The notes below the pieces were generated by a model that saw only the letters and a list, made by a program, of their open reading frames with translations, searched no databases and was not told where the DNA came from. Made by a program: the position numbers and the translations under genes. Of a DNA stretch of 64,000 nucleotides, positions 52,913-61,364 are shown in pieces (positions within the stretch are counted from its first letter, which is position 1; every line of letters begins with the position of its first letter). The DNA is from Solimonas flava DSM 18980 (GTDB taxonomy: Bacteria; Pseudomonadota; Gammaproteobacteria; Nevskiales; Nevskiaceae), in contig NZ_AUFV01000007.1 in NCBI RefSeq assembly GCF_000426685.1, positions 301,901 to 365,900 of the forward strand, given 5' to 3'.

Positions 52913-55273
52913 ATGACCGGCTTCGTCGCCAGGCTCGAGCGCCTGCTGTTCGCGCATCGCGCCTTCGTCCTCATCGTCGCCGTCGTGCTGACGGTGCTGA
53001 TGACGTTCGCCGCCGCCCAGCTCAGGATCTCGGCCGGTTTCGAGAAGATGCTGCCGCAGCATCACGAGTACATCGAGACCTTCGAGAAGTACCGCAACGA
53101 GCTGTTCGACGCCAACCGCGTCGTCATCGTCGTGCGGGCGCGCCACGGCGACCTGTGGACCGAACAGAACCTGCGCACCCTGCTGCAGGTGACCGACGCG
53201 GTCACCTACCTGGACGGCGTCAACCGCGGCAGCGTCATGTCGCTGTGGACGCCGAACGTCTTCTACAACGAAATCACCGAGGACGGTTTCCGCTCGGAGC
53301 CCCTGATCAGCGGCACGATCACGCCCGAAGCGCTGACCCCCGACGTGATCAACGAGATTCGCCATCGGGTCATCGCTGGCGGGTACGGCGGCCTGCTCGT
53401 CTCCAAGGATGGAGCGGGCGGGCTGGTCGTAGCCGAACTCAACGAGATCGATCCGCACAGCGGCGAACCGCTCGACTATATCGCCCTCGCGCATGCGCTC
53501 GAGGACAAGATCCGCAAGCCGTTCGAAAACGCCGACGTCGAGATCCAGATCATCGGCTTCTCGAAAGTGGTCGGCGACATCGCCGACGGCGCCAGCGGCG
53601 TGCTGGTGTTCTGCGGCATCGCGCTGCTGCTGACGGCGCTGGCGGTGTTCTGGTACTGCCGCTCGTGGACGCTGACGCTGCTGCCGGTCGGCTGTTCGCT
53701 GGTGTCGCTGATCTGGCAGTTCGGCACGCTGCACCTGCTCGGCTTCGGCCTCGATCCGCTCGCCATCCTGGTGCCGTTCCTGGTCTTCGCGATCGGCGTG
53801 TCGCACGGCGTGCAGCAGATCAACTTCATCACCCGCCAGATCGCCGCCGGCGACGACTCGCAGGCGGCGGCGCGGGCGAGCTTCAGCGGCCTGCTGATCC
53901 CGGGCTCGCTGGCGCTGGCCACGGCGCTGGTCAGCTTCGTGACGATGATGCTGGTGCCGATCCCGATGATCCGCGAGCTGGCGCTGACGGCGTCGATCGG
54001 CGTCGGCTACAAGATCGCCACCAACCTCGTGCTGCTGCCGATCGCCGCCTCGTACTTCCGCTTCACGCGGGACTACGCCGAGCGCGCGCTGGCGCGCCGC
54101 GAGCAGCGTTCGGTGCTGATGCAGAAGATCGCCCGCGTCGCCGAGCCGCGCAACGCAGTGATCGTCACGCTGCTGACGCTCGGCGTGTTCATCGCCGCCG
54201 TCGTGCTGAGCCACGGCCGCCACATCGGCAGCCTGCAGCCGGGCGCCGCGGAGCTGCGGCCCGATGCACGCTACAACCTCGATTCGGTATCGGTCGCCGA
54301 GCACTTCGACATCGGCCTCGATTGGCTGACGGTCGTGGTCGAGGCGCCGGCCGATTCCTGCGAGAACAGCGACCTGTTCCGCTATGTCGACGAGTTCGGC
54401 TGGGAGATGAGCCGCGAACCCGGCGTGGTCTCGGTCGAGTCGGCGGCGACGATGGCCAAGCTCTACAACGCCGGCTTCAACGAAGGCCAGCTGAAGATGG
54501 CGGCGATCCCGCGCGACGGACGCACGCTCGGCTACATCCTGCACCAGTTCCAGCAGAGCCGCGGCATCCGCAACGGCGACTGCAGCGTGCTCGCCGTCAA
54601 CCTCTATCTCGCCGACCACAAGGCGACGACGATCAAGAACATCGTCGCCAGGGTCAAGGAATTCCGCAGCGCGCATCCGTTCGAGGGCGCGACGCTGCGC
54701 CTGGCCAGCGGCAACGTCGGCGTCGAGGCGGCGACCAACGAGGTGCTCGAGGAAAGCGAGCTGCCGATGATGCTGTACGTCTACGCAGCGATCCTGATCC
54801 TGGTGTTCCTGGCCTACCGCGACTGGCGCGCGATGATCGCCTGCTGCCTGCCGCTGACGGTGGCGACCTTCATCGGCTACGCGTTCATGAAGGCCTGCGA
54901 CATCGGCCTGACGATCTCGACGCTGCCGGTGATGGTGCTCGCGGTCGGCGTCGGCGTCGACTACGCGTTCTACATCTACAACCGCCTGCAGTGGCATCTC
55001 GCGCACGGGCTCGACATCGTCAAGGCCTTCGAGCAGGCGCTGTCGGAGACCGGCGTGGCGACGGTGTTCACGGCGATCACGCTGTCGGTCGGCGTCGCCA
55101 CCTGGTCGTTCTCGGCGCTCAAGTTCCAGGCCGACATGGGCAAGCTGCTGACCTTCATGTTCATGGTCAACATGCTGATGGCGATCACCGCGCTGCCGGC
55201 CTTCGCGGTCGTGCTCGAACGCCTGTTCCCGCGCCGCAAGCCGGTGCGCGTGCCGGGCCTGATGCAGCACTGA
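52913..55273 (+). CDS. RND-superfamily (MMPL-like) transporter
   Basis: A 786-residue inner-membrane protein with the duplicated RND layout: one N-terminal helix (FVLIVAVVLTVLMTFAAA), a periplasmic domain, five helices (about residues 225-385, including FAIGVSHGVQQINF), a second domain and a final helix block (YVYAAILILVFLAYRDW onward, with LAVGVGVDYAFYIYNRLQW carrying the GVDY proton-relay aspartate). It belongs to the MMPL/hydrophobe-exporter type associated with DUF1302/DUF1329 genes rather than to drug-efflux AcrB. Likely moves a lipid-like molecule between membranes. It follows the DUF1302 gene by 37 bp. Confidence 0.88.
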   Translation: MTGFVARLERLLFAHRAFVLIVAVVLTVLMTFAAAQLRISAGFEKMLPQHHEYIETFEKYRNELFDANRVVIVVRARHGDLWTEQNLRTLLQVTDAVTYLDGVNRGSVMSLWTPNVFYNEITEDGFRSEPLISGTITPEALTPDVINEIRHRVIAGGYGGLLVSKDGAGGLVVAELNEIDPHSGEPLDYIALAHALEDKIRKPFENADVEIQIIGFSKVVGDIADGASGVLVFCGIALLLTALAVFWYCRSWTLTLLPVGCSLVSLIWQFGTLHLLGFGLDPLAILVPFLVFAIGVSHGVQQINFITRQIAAGDDSQAAARASFSGLLIPGSLALATALVSFVTMMLVPIPMIRELALTASIGVGYKIATNLVLLPIAASYFRFTRDYAERALARREQRSVLMQKIARVAEPRNAVIVTLLTLGVFIAAVVLSHGRHIGSLQPGAAELRPDARYNLDSVSVAEHFDIGLDWLTVVVEAPADSCENSDLFRYVDEFGWEMSREPGVVSVESAATMAKLYNAGFNEGQLKMAAIPRDGRTLGYILHQFQQSRGIRNGDCSVLAVNLYLADHKATTIKNIVARVKEFRSAHPFEGATLRLASGNVGVEAATNEVLEESELPMMLYVYAAILILVFLAYRDWRAMIACCLPLTVATFIGYAFMKACDIGLTISTLPVMVLAVGVGVDYAFYIYNRLQWHLAHGLDIVKAFEQALSETGVATVFTAITLSVGVATWSFSALKFQADMGKLLTFMFMVNMLMAITALPAFAVVLERLFPRRKPVRVPGLMQH

Positions 55274-55277
55274 CGCG

Positions 55278-56387
55278 ATGACGAGCGCGCCGACGTCGAC
55301 GATCCTGGGCGAGGCGCTGCCGCGTCTGGCGGCGCTGCCGCGCGCCGGCCTGCTCGGTGCGCCGACGCCGGTGCAACCGCTCGCCGGTCTGGCGCAGGTC
55401 TACGTCAAGCGCGACGACCTGACGGCCGCCGACTACGGCGGCAACAAGATCCGCAAGCTCGACTTCCTGCTCGGCGAGGCGCGGCGCGACGGCTGCGGCG
55501 CGGTGCTGGCCTTCGGCTACGCCGGCTCCAACTTCGTCGCGGCGACCGCCTGGCACGCGCGCAAGCTCGGCCTGTCGACGCTTGCCGGCCTGCTGCCGCA
55601 ATGCCCGGCCGCGTACGTGGTCGGCAATCTGTCGGTGTCGCTGCACTGCGGCGCCGAGCTGTTCGTGGGCGGCAGTCCGGCGACGCTGGCGGCGACCGCC
55701 GTGGCGCGTTCGCTGCGGCGGCTGGCGCGCGAGGGCCGGGCGCCGCGCTGGATGGCTCCCGGCGGCTCGAACGCGCTCGGCGCGCTCGGCTTCGTCGAGG
55801 CGGCGTTCGAGCTGCGCCGCCAGATCGACGCCGGCGAACTGCCGGCGCCGCGCAGCCTGTATGTGCCGTTCAGCAGCATGGGCACGGTCGCCGGCCTCGT
55901 CACCGGCCTGGCGCTCGCCGGTTTGCCGACGCAAGTGATCGCCGTGCAGGTGGTTGGCGAAACGCTCGCCGGCCGCGCGCGGCTCGGTCGTCTGCTCGCC
56001 GATCTCGCCGTACTGCTGCGCCGCCACGGCGTCGCCGTGCCGGAAGCCGAAACGCTGCTGGCGCGCGTCGTGATCCGTACCGAGTTCTACGGCGGCGAGT
56101 ACGCCTGCCGTACCGATGCCGCCGCCGCCGCGGTCGCGCGCTTCACCGCCGCTGCCGGTGCGCGCGCCGACAGCGCCTACACCGGCAAGGCGCTGGCCTG
56201 CCTCTACGCCGATGCGGCGACGCGCAATCTCGCCGCGCCGGCGCTGTACTGGCATACCTTCAGCGCCACCGCGCTGCCGCCGGGCGTGCCGCTGGCGCCC
56301 GCGTCGGCGGCGCCGCACGCCCTTCGCCACCACTGGACGCTCGAGCGCGCCGGCCTGCACGGCCTGCCGCTCCTCTGCTCGCACTGA
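55278..56387 (+). CDS. PLP-dependent ACC deaminase/D-cysteine desulfhydrase family enzyme
   Basis: A 369-residue fold-type II PLP enzyme starting 4 bp after the RND gene. The PLP lysine is expected in YGGNKIRKLDFLLGEA; the phosphate-binding and substrate loops are GYAGSNFVAATAWHA, APGGSNALGALGFVEAAFEL and PFSSMGTVAGLVTGLAL. The C-terminal region (TGKALACLY, then YWHTFSAT) is typical of D-cysteine desulfhydrase-like members. Substrate may be D-cysteine, another D-amino acid or 1-aminocyclopropane-1-carboxylate. Its insertion inside a DUF1302/DUF1329/RND/YCF48 cluster is unusual and its link to the transport genes is unclear. Confidence 0.85.
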   Translation: MTSAPTSTILGEALPRLAALPRAGLLGAPTPVQPLAGLAQVYVKRDDLTAADYGGNKIRKLDFLLGEARRDGCGAVLAFGYAGSNFVAATAWHARKLGLSTLAGLLPQCPAAYVVGNLSVSLHCGAELFVGGSPATLAATAVARSLRRLAREGRAPRWMAPGGSNALGALGFVEAAFELRRQIDAGELPAPRSLYVPFSSMGTVAGLVTGLALAGLPTQVIAVQVVGETLAGRARLGRLLADLAVLLRRHGVAVPEAETLLARVVIRTEFYGGEYACRTDAAAAAVARFTAAAGARADSAYTGKALACLYADAATRNLAAPALYWHTFSATALPPGVPLAPASAAPHALRHHWTLERAGLHGLPLLCSH

Positions 56388-56389
56388 AC

Positions 56390-57382
56390 ATGTCCGATTC
56401 GATTCCGACCCGCCTGCGTGCGCCGCGCCTCGCGCTCGGCCTGATCCTGTCCGCCGTCGCCGCGACTGCCGCCGCCGCCGCGCCCGCCGCCGAGCCGCAG
56501 GCGCTTGGCCCGCAGGCCGCGGCCCGGGTCGCCGCCGCGACGCAGACGCCGCTGCTGGCGGTGACGCGCGCCGGCGCGCGCCTGGTCGCGGCCGGCGACC
56601 ACGGCGTGATCCTGCTGTCCGACGACGACGGCCGCAGCTTCCGTCAGGCGACGGCGGTGCCGGTGCAGGTGTTGCTGACCTCGCTGAGCTTCGTCGACGC
56701 GCAGCACGGCTGGGCCGCCGGTCACGACGGCGTGGTGCTGGCGACTGCCGACGGCGGCGAGACCTGGACGCTGCAGCATCGCGACGTCGACGGCGACAAG
56801 GCGCTGTTCGCGATTCACTTCGAGGACGCGCAGCACGGCTTCGCGGTCGGCCTGTTCGGGCTCGCGATCCAGACCGCCGACGGCGGCCAGACCTGGTCGC
56901 CGCTGACGATCGCCGGCGGCGAACGCACCGACCGCCACCTGTTCGCGATCTTCGGCGGGCATGGCGCGCCGCTGTTCACCGCCGCCGAGTCCGGCGTGGT
57001 GTTCCGCTCGACCGACGGCGGCGCCAGCTGGCAGGAAATCCAGACCACGAATCCCGGCTCGTTCTGGGCCGGCACCGCGCTCGGCGACGGCCGCTGGCTG
57101 ATGGCCGGCATGCGTGGCCACCTGTTCGAGAGCCGCGACGATGGCCTGAGCTGGCAGGAGATCGCCAGCGGCACCGACCAGTCGCTGACTGCGGTCGCGC
57201 GCTTCGGCGACGGCCGCGCTGTGGTCGCCGGCCTCGGCGGCACGGTGCTCGTGCGCGAAGCCGGCGCGTCGGCGTTCGTGCTGCAGCAACGGGCGGATCG
57301 CGCCGCGCTTGCGGCGCTCGCCGAGGGCAGCGCCGGCGCGCCGCTGCTGTTCGGCGACAAGGGCGTGCTCGCGTCGCCCTGA
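56390..57382 (+). CDS. exported YCF48/photosystem-II-stability-like beta-propeller
   Basis: A 330-residue secreted propeller. Signal peptide LALGLILSAVAATAAAAAPAAEP. Repeats with the sialidase/BNR-type pattern DGGxTW: DDDGRSF, DGGETWTL, DGGQTWSPL, DGGASWQEI and DDGLSWQEI, each preceded by a glycine-rich strand (AAGDHGVILLS, AAGHDGVVLAT, AVGLFGLAIQT). This is the fourth conserved member of the DUF1329/DUF1302/RND/YCF48 gene set; in such sets the YCF48 protein is thought to assist assembly of the envelope complex (inference from co-occurrence). Starts 2 bp after the PLP gene. Confidence 0.82.
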   Translation: MSDSIPTRLRAPRLALGLILSAVAATAAAAAPAAEPQALGPQAAARVAAATQTPLLAVTRAGARLVAAGDHGVILLSDDDGRSFRQATAVPVQVLLTSLSFVDAQHGWAAGHDGVVLATADGGETWTLQHRDVDGDKALFAIHFEDAQHGFAVGLFGLAIQTADGGQTWSPLTIAGGERTDRHLFAIFGGHGAPLFTAAESGVVFRSTDGGASWQEIQTTNPGSFWAGTALGDGRWLMAGMRGHLFESRDDGLSWQEIASGTDQSLTAVARFGDGRAVVAGLGGTVLVREAGASAFVLQQRADRAALAALAEGSAGAPLLFGDKGVLASP

Positions 57383-57444
57383 CGCGCCGCGCGCGGCGTT
57401 GCGTCGCGCCGCCGCCTTCGTCGTATCCCCGGACCGGCGCGCTC

Positions 57445-57535
57445 GAGCAGTGCGTCTGAACAGCGCGCCTGAACAGCGCGCCTGAACAGCGCATTTGATC
57501 AGTGCGCCCGAACAGCGCGTTTGAGCGGTGTGCCC
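57445..57535 (+). repeat. seven 13-bp tandem repeats
   Basis: Exactly seven contiguous 13-base units with consensus GAACAGCGCGCCT; units 2 and 3 are identical and the outer ones drift by two to six bases (GAGCAGTGCGTCT, GAACAGCGCATTT, GATCAGTGCGCCC, GAACAGCGCGTTT, GAGCGGTGTGCCC). It begins 63 bp after the end of the YCF48-like gene. Confidence 0.85.
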
Positions 57536-57677
57536 GGCGCGCCCGCTGTGCGCCGCCGATCTTTCCGTTGCCGCCCCTCGTGTTCCGGATGCGTTGCCGG
57601 CGCGCGGCCGCGCGCGCATGGCCGCGCGCCGCGGCAGTCAGACGGTCCGCGTACGCGTACGCAAAATATGGCGCCAG

Positions 57678-57724
57678 ATGTCAAGAGCATGACGGGTGCG
57701 AATTGTCACATTGCCGTCACCGTG
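57678..57724 (+). promoter_or_regulatory. shared upstream element, copy 2 (ceramidase gene)
   Basis: ATGTCAAG, 19 bases, GTCACATTGCCG, then TCACCGTG: the same blocks and spacing as at 49498-49544. Here the second block is itself an 11-bp direct repeat (GTCACATTGCC, GTCACCGTGCC). It ends 110 bp before the preferred ceramidase ATG and 35 bp before an alternative in-frame ATG at 57760. Confidence 0.5.
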
Positions 57725-57834
57725 CCCCGGGCGCGTGCGACCGGCCTTCACCGCAAACGATGGCCGTCGCGATCAGCGTCGGGCACGGCCGCAAGGCCGG
57801 CGCGGGATTGCCGGCGCAGCATTCGGGGAACGGG

Positions 57835-60279
57835 ATGAACGGAAGCATCGGGGCGCGGACCATCGGGGCGGTTCGCTGGCACGGCATCGGCGGCATGGCA
57901 CTGGCGATGGTCACGCTGCTCGGACTCGCGGCCTGCGGCAGCAGTTCGCCGTCGGCGGTCAGCGAAGCGGGCGCGAGCTGCCAGATCGGGCAGCTCGACG
58001 AGCAGCAGATCCTCGGCGTCAAGCGCGCCGACGCCGATCTGCCGCTGGCCGACCTTTCGCACTACGCCGCGCGCCGCGCGGCGCGTGCGTCGGACGCCGT
58101 GCTCAACGGCGGCGGCTGCGAGAACAACACCAGTTTCCGCTACGGCGCCGGCGTCGGCGACATCACCGGTCCGGCGCTCGGCGAGGAGCAGCTCGGCTAC
58201 GCCGATCCGGCCCAGGTTTCGACCGGCCTGCACACGCGCGAGCACGCGCGCGCCTTCGCCTTCTCGTCGGAGTGCGGCGGCCGCAAGGGCTACGCGATGC
58301 TGGTGACGATCGACAACGGCCTGTCGTTCGATTCGATCAAGTTCGGCGTGATGGAGCGCATCGCCGCCGACACCGAGGACCATCTGTCCGATTACTGGAC
58401 GATGGACAACGTCATGATCTCGGCGACGCACACGCATTCCAGCGCCGGCGGCCAGGCGCACTACGACCTCGCCAACGTGTTCGCGCTCGGCTTCGACAAG
58501 CAGTCGTACGAGGCGGCGGTGAACGGCGTGTTCGACGCGATCCAGCAGGCGCACCGCAGCCTCATGATGGCGACGCCGGGCCCGATCCGCATGGCCAAGT
58601 CCGAGCTGCTCGACACCAACTTCAACCGTTCGCCGCCGGCCTACGCGAAGAACCCGGAAGAGGAACGCGCGCGCTTCGTCGACACCAGCGGCCGCGAAGT
58701 GACGACCAACCGCATGATGACGCTGCTCAAGCTGCAGCGCGACGACGGCACGCCGGTCGGCATGCTGAACTGGTACTCGATCCACGGCACCTCGATCGGT
58801 CAGACGCACACGCTGCTGTCGGCCGACAACAAGGGCTACGCGGCGCAGCGCTTCGAGCAGGATTTCGCGCAGGGCGTCTATCCGGAAGGCGGCTTCATCG
58901 CCGGTTTCTTCCAGTCCGACGAGGGCGACGCCTCGCCGAATCCGTTCATGATGGATCTGAGCGAGAAGGAGCTGCATTCGCGCGACACCGACGCCTGGAC
59001 GCAGCGCGGCGGCGGCCGCGACGATTACGAAAGCGCGATGATCTCCGGCTACAAGCAGTACCACCACGCGCGCAAGCTCTGGGACGACGCCAAGGAAAAG
59101 CTGCACGGCGAGGTCAAGGCGATCCACATCCCGATCGACATGAGCGGCGTCGTCATCGACCAGCCGAAGACCTATCCGGATGCGCTGATGCCGAAGATCG
59201 GCGGCCAGCAGACCTGCAATCCGGCGCTCGGCATTTCGTTCGCCGGCGGCGCCGAGGACGGCCGCGGCCCGTTCACCGAAGGCGCAGCCTGCCCGATGAG
59301 CGACGACCAGCTGCTGCCGTTCCTGACCCAGTACCTGAAGGACACCTTCACCGGCCTGACGCAGGGCGCGCTGCCGTCGCAGCTGATCGAACCGGTCGGC
59401 TGCTACAACCCGGCGTTCGCGCTGCTCGGCTACGCCTGCCAGATGGAAAAGCCGGTCGCGATCCCGCTGGTCGTCGGCCTCGGCGACCTGTCGCTGCTGC
59501 AGCTGCAGCCGAAGGTGATTCCGTTCCAGATGATCACGCTCGGCAATCTCGCGATCATCTCGCTGCCGTGGGAGGTGACGACCACGTCCGGCCGTCGCCT
59601 GCGCGACGCCGTGCTCGACGTGCTGCAGGACGCCGGCATCGATTACGCGGTGATCGGCGGCCTGTCGAACACCTACATCCACTACCTGACGACGCGCGAG
59701 GAGTACTCGGCGCAGAACTACGAGGGCGCCTCGACGGTGTTCGGCCCGTGGGCGCTCGACGCGGTGATCCAGGAAACGGCGCGGCTGGCGAAGAACCTGC
59801 GCGACGGCAAGCCGGCGCAGAGTCCGTATCAGGCGGCGCGCTACGAAGATCACACGCCGCTGCTGTTCTTCCACCTGCTGCTGTCGACCGCCGACAGCCG
59901 CCTGCCGAGCGGCGCTGCGTACGGCGAGGTCACGCAGCAGCCGCAGGCCGAGTACCAGATGACGAAGGACGAGCGCCTGACGGTCAGCGCCAGGTTCTAC
60001 GCCGCCAACCCGCGCAGCGACATGCGCAACGGCGAGAGCTACTTCTACATCGAGCGCCAGGTCGGCGACAGCTGGCAGGTCGTCGCCACCGACGACAGCT
60101 GGTGGACGAAGATGACGATCGTCAAGAACGGTTCGCAGACCGACGAGGCGCTGATCGAATGGCAGGTGCCGGCCGATACCGCGCCGGGCACCTACCGCAT
60201 CCGCTACGAGGCCGGCAGCAAGGACGGCGCGTACAGCGGCCTCAGCGATCCGTTCGTGCTGAAGGGCTGCGGCGCGTGA
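57835..60279 (+). CDS. neutral/alkaline ceramidase-family lipoprotein
   Basis: An 814-residue neutral ceramidase homologue, hydrolysing the amide bond of ceramide-like lipids. The N-terminus has a lipobox (MVTLLGLAACGSS, C34). Domain motifs: GAGVGDITGP, TGLHTREHARAFAF, zinc-binding SATHTHSSAGGQAHYD, WYSIHGTS, and the active site SDEGDASPNP with probable nucleophile S367. The C-terminal immunoglobulin-like domain (YQMTKDERLTVSARFYAANPRSD to the end) is present. GGGGAACGGG precedes the ATG. An alternative ATG at 57760 lacks a ribosome-binding site. Sphingolipid substrates could be environmental or host-derived. The next gene overlaps its stop by four bases (GTGA). Confidence 0.88.
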   Translation: MNGSIGARTIGAVRWHGIGGMALAMVTLLGLAACGSSSPSAVSEAGASCQIGQLDEQQILGVKRADADLPLADLSHYAARRAARASDAVLNGGGCENNTSFRYGAGVGDITGPALGEEQLGYADPAQVSTGLHTREHARAFAFSSECGGRKGYAMLVTIDNGLSFDSIKFGVMERIAADTEDHLSDYWTMDNVMISATHTHSSAGGQAHYDLANVFALGFDKQSYEAAVNGVFDAIQQAHRSLMMATPGPIRMAKSELLDTNFNRSPPAYAKNPEEERARFVDTSGREVTTNRMMTLLKLQRDDGTPVGMLNWYSIHGTSIGQTHTLLSADNKGYAAQRFEQDFAQGVYPEGGFIAGFFQSDEGDASPNPFMMDLSEKELHSRDTDAWTQRGGGRDDYESAMISGYKQYHHARKLWDDAKEKLHGEVKAIHIPIDMSGVVIDQPKTYPDALMPKIGGQQTCNPALGISFAGGAEDGRGPFTEGAACPMSDDQLLPFLTQYLKDTFTGLTQGALPSQLIEPVGCYNPAFALLGYACQMEKPVAIPLVVGLGDLSLLQLQPKVIPFQMITLGNLAIISLPWEVTTTSGRRLRDAVLDVLQDAGIDYAVIGGLSNTYIHYLTTREEYSAQNYEGASTVFGPWALDAVIQETARLAKNLRDGKPAQSPYQAARYEDHTPLLFFHLLLSTADSRLPSGAAYGEVTQQPQAEYQMTKDERLTVSARFYAANPRSDMRNGESYFYIERQVGDSWQVVATDDSWWTKMTIVKNGSQTDEALIEWQVPADTAPGTYRIRYEAGSKDGAYSGLSDPFVLKGCGA

Positions 60280-60728
60280 GGCGCGGGCTCCGGACGCTGC
60301 TGCTGTGCGCGCTGCTCAGCGCCTGCAGCAGCTCTCCGGAGCCGGCGGGGTTCGACTTCGACGCCGATCCGCGCGCGCGGCAGATCGAGGTCGCGACGAA
60401 GACTGTGGAAGCCCCGGCCGGCGTGGTCGCCGACCGGGTCTTCGTTAACGCCGCGCCGGGCACCGCCAACGAAATCCTGCCGGCCGACGATCCGGGTCGT
60501 GCCGCCGGCGCCGGCCATCGCCTGCTGGTCTGGGACACCGCGGATGCCGGCGAGTCCGCCGACAGCGTCCACTACGTCTTCGTGCTCGACACCGGCGGCG
60601 CACGCGTCGATGCGGCGCGGCTGGCGAGCCTGCAGGCGCAGCTGTCGGCGCGTCTGGGCGAGCAGCGCCTCAGCCCGTTCTATTTCGCCGGCAAGATGAG
60701 CGAGGCCTACGCCTATCCGCCGTCCTGA
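60276..60728 (+). CDS. small lipoprotein, hypothetical
   Basis: Not a family I recognise. The GTG start overlaps the ceramidase stop (GTGA) and gives a lipoprotein signal, LRTLLLCALLSACSSS, with lipidated C17. The mature 130-residue part is soluble, with alternating strands (VVADRVFVNAAPGTANEIL, HRLLVWDTADAGESADSVHYVFVLDTGG) and a short helix (RLASLQAQLSARLGE). Its coupling to the ceramidase gene suggests an accessory role in the same compartment. Confidence 0.65.
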   Translation: MRRGLRTLLLCALLSACSSSPEPAGFDFDADPRARQIEVATKTVEAPAGVVADRVFVNAAPGTANEILPADDPGRAAGAGHRLLVWDTADAGESADSVHYVFVLDTGGARVDAARLASLQAQLSARLGEQRLSPFYFAGKMSEAYAYPPS

Positions 60729-60750
60729 CGGCGGCCGGCGCGCTCGCTAG

Positions 60751-61362
60751 TTAGCGCCGCCGCGCCCGCGCGCGGCGCCAGTCGCGGCGCGTGTCGACGT
60801 CGGCGAAGCCGCCGCGCGGCACCTCGACCGTACGCACGTCCGCCGCGCGCGCCAGCAGGCGTCGCGCTCCTTCGTCACCGCGCAGGCCGGCGACGGCGGC
60901 GAACAGCGGCCGGCCGAGCAGTACCGGATTGCCGCGCCGGCCGGCGCTGAACGGCACGACGGCGGCGGCGCCGGGCACGTAGGCCGCGCACAGGCGCGCG
61001 ATCGTCGTGGCGCGGACGTCGGGCATATCGCCGAGCAGCACGACGGCGCCGGCGCAGGACGCGGGCAGGGCGGCGAGCCCGGCCTGCAGCGAGCTGGCCA
61101 TGCCGGACGCATGCCGCGGGTTGTAGACGACGCGCCAGGGCGGCGCGCCGCGGCGTGCGCCGCGGAAGCGCGCCAGCGTCGCGCGGATCGCGCGCTGGCG
61201 GTGGCCGACGACGATGACGAGCGGCCGCGCCGGCGCCGCTCGGGCTGCGTCCAGCGTGTGCCACAGCAGCGGCGCGCCGCGCAGCGTCGCCAGCAGCTTG
61301 TGGCCGCCGCCGAAGCGGCGCGCGCGCCCGGCGGCGAGGACGACGAGGCCGATCCGCGCCAC
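60751..61362 (-). CDS. MocA/MobA-like molybdopterin nucleotidyltransferase
   Basis: A 203-residue nucleotidyltransferase of the MobA/MocA class that attaches CMP or GMP to molybdopterin. VVLAAGRARRFGGGHKLLATLRGAPLL is the NTP-binding P-loop region (LAAGxSxRxG with an altered serine); LLGDMPDVRATTIARL carries the metal-binding GDMP; GNPVLLGRPLF and GDEGARRLL follow. Start is GTG, two bases beyond the xdhC stop, so co-translated with it. With XdhC, the cytosine form used by xanthine dehydrogenase-family enzymes is the likely product. The xanthine dehydrogenase subunits themselves are not in the window. Confidence 0.83.
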   Translation of the reverse strand: MARIGLVVLAAGRARRFGGGHKLLATLRGAPLLWHTLDAARAAPARPLVIVVGHRQRAIRATLARFRGARRGAPPWRVVYNPRHASGMASSLQAGLAALPASCAGAVVLLGDMPDVRATTIARLCAAYVPGAAAVVPFSAGRRGNPVLLGRPLFAAVAGLRGDEGARRLLARAADVRTVEVPRGGFADVDTRRDWRRARARRR

Positions 61363-61364
61363 AG

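Larger units (their letters stand above)
57383..57834. other. 452-bp intergenic region upstream of the ceramidase gene
   Basis: No gene supported. It holds seven 13-bp tandem repeats at 57445-57535, a GTACGCGTACGC segment near 57651-57662, and the second copy of the shared upstream element at 57678-57724. Confidence 0.5.
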
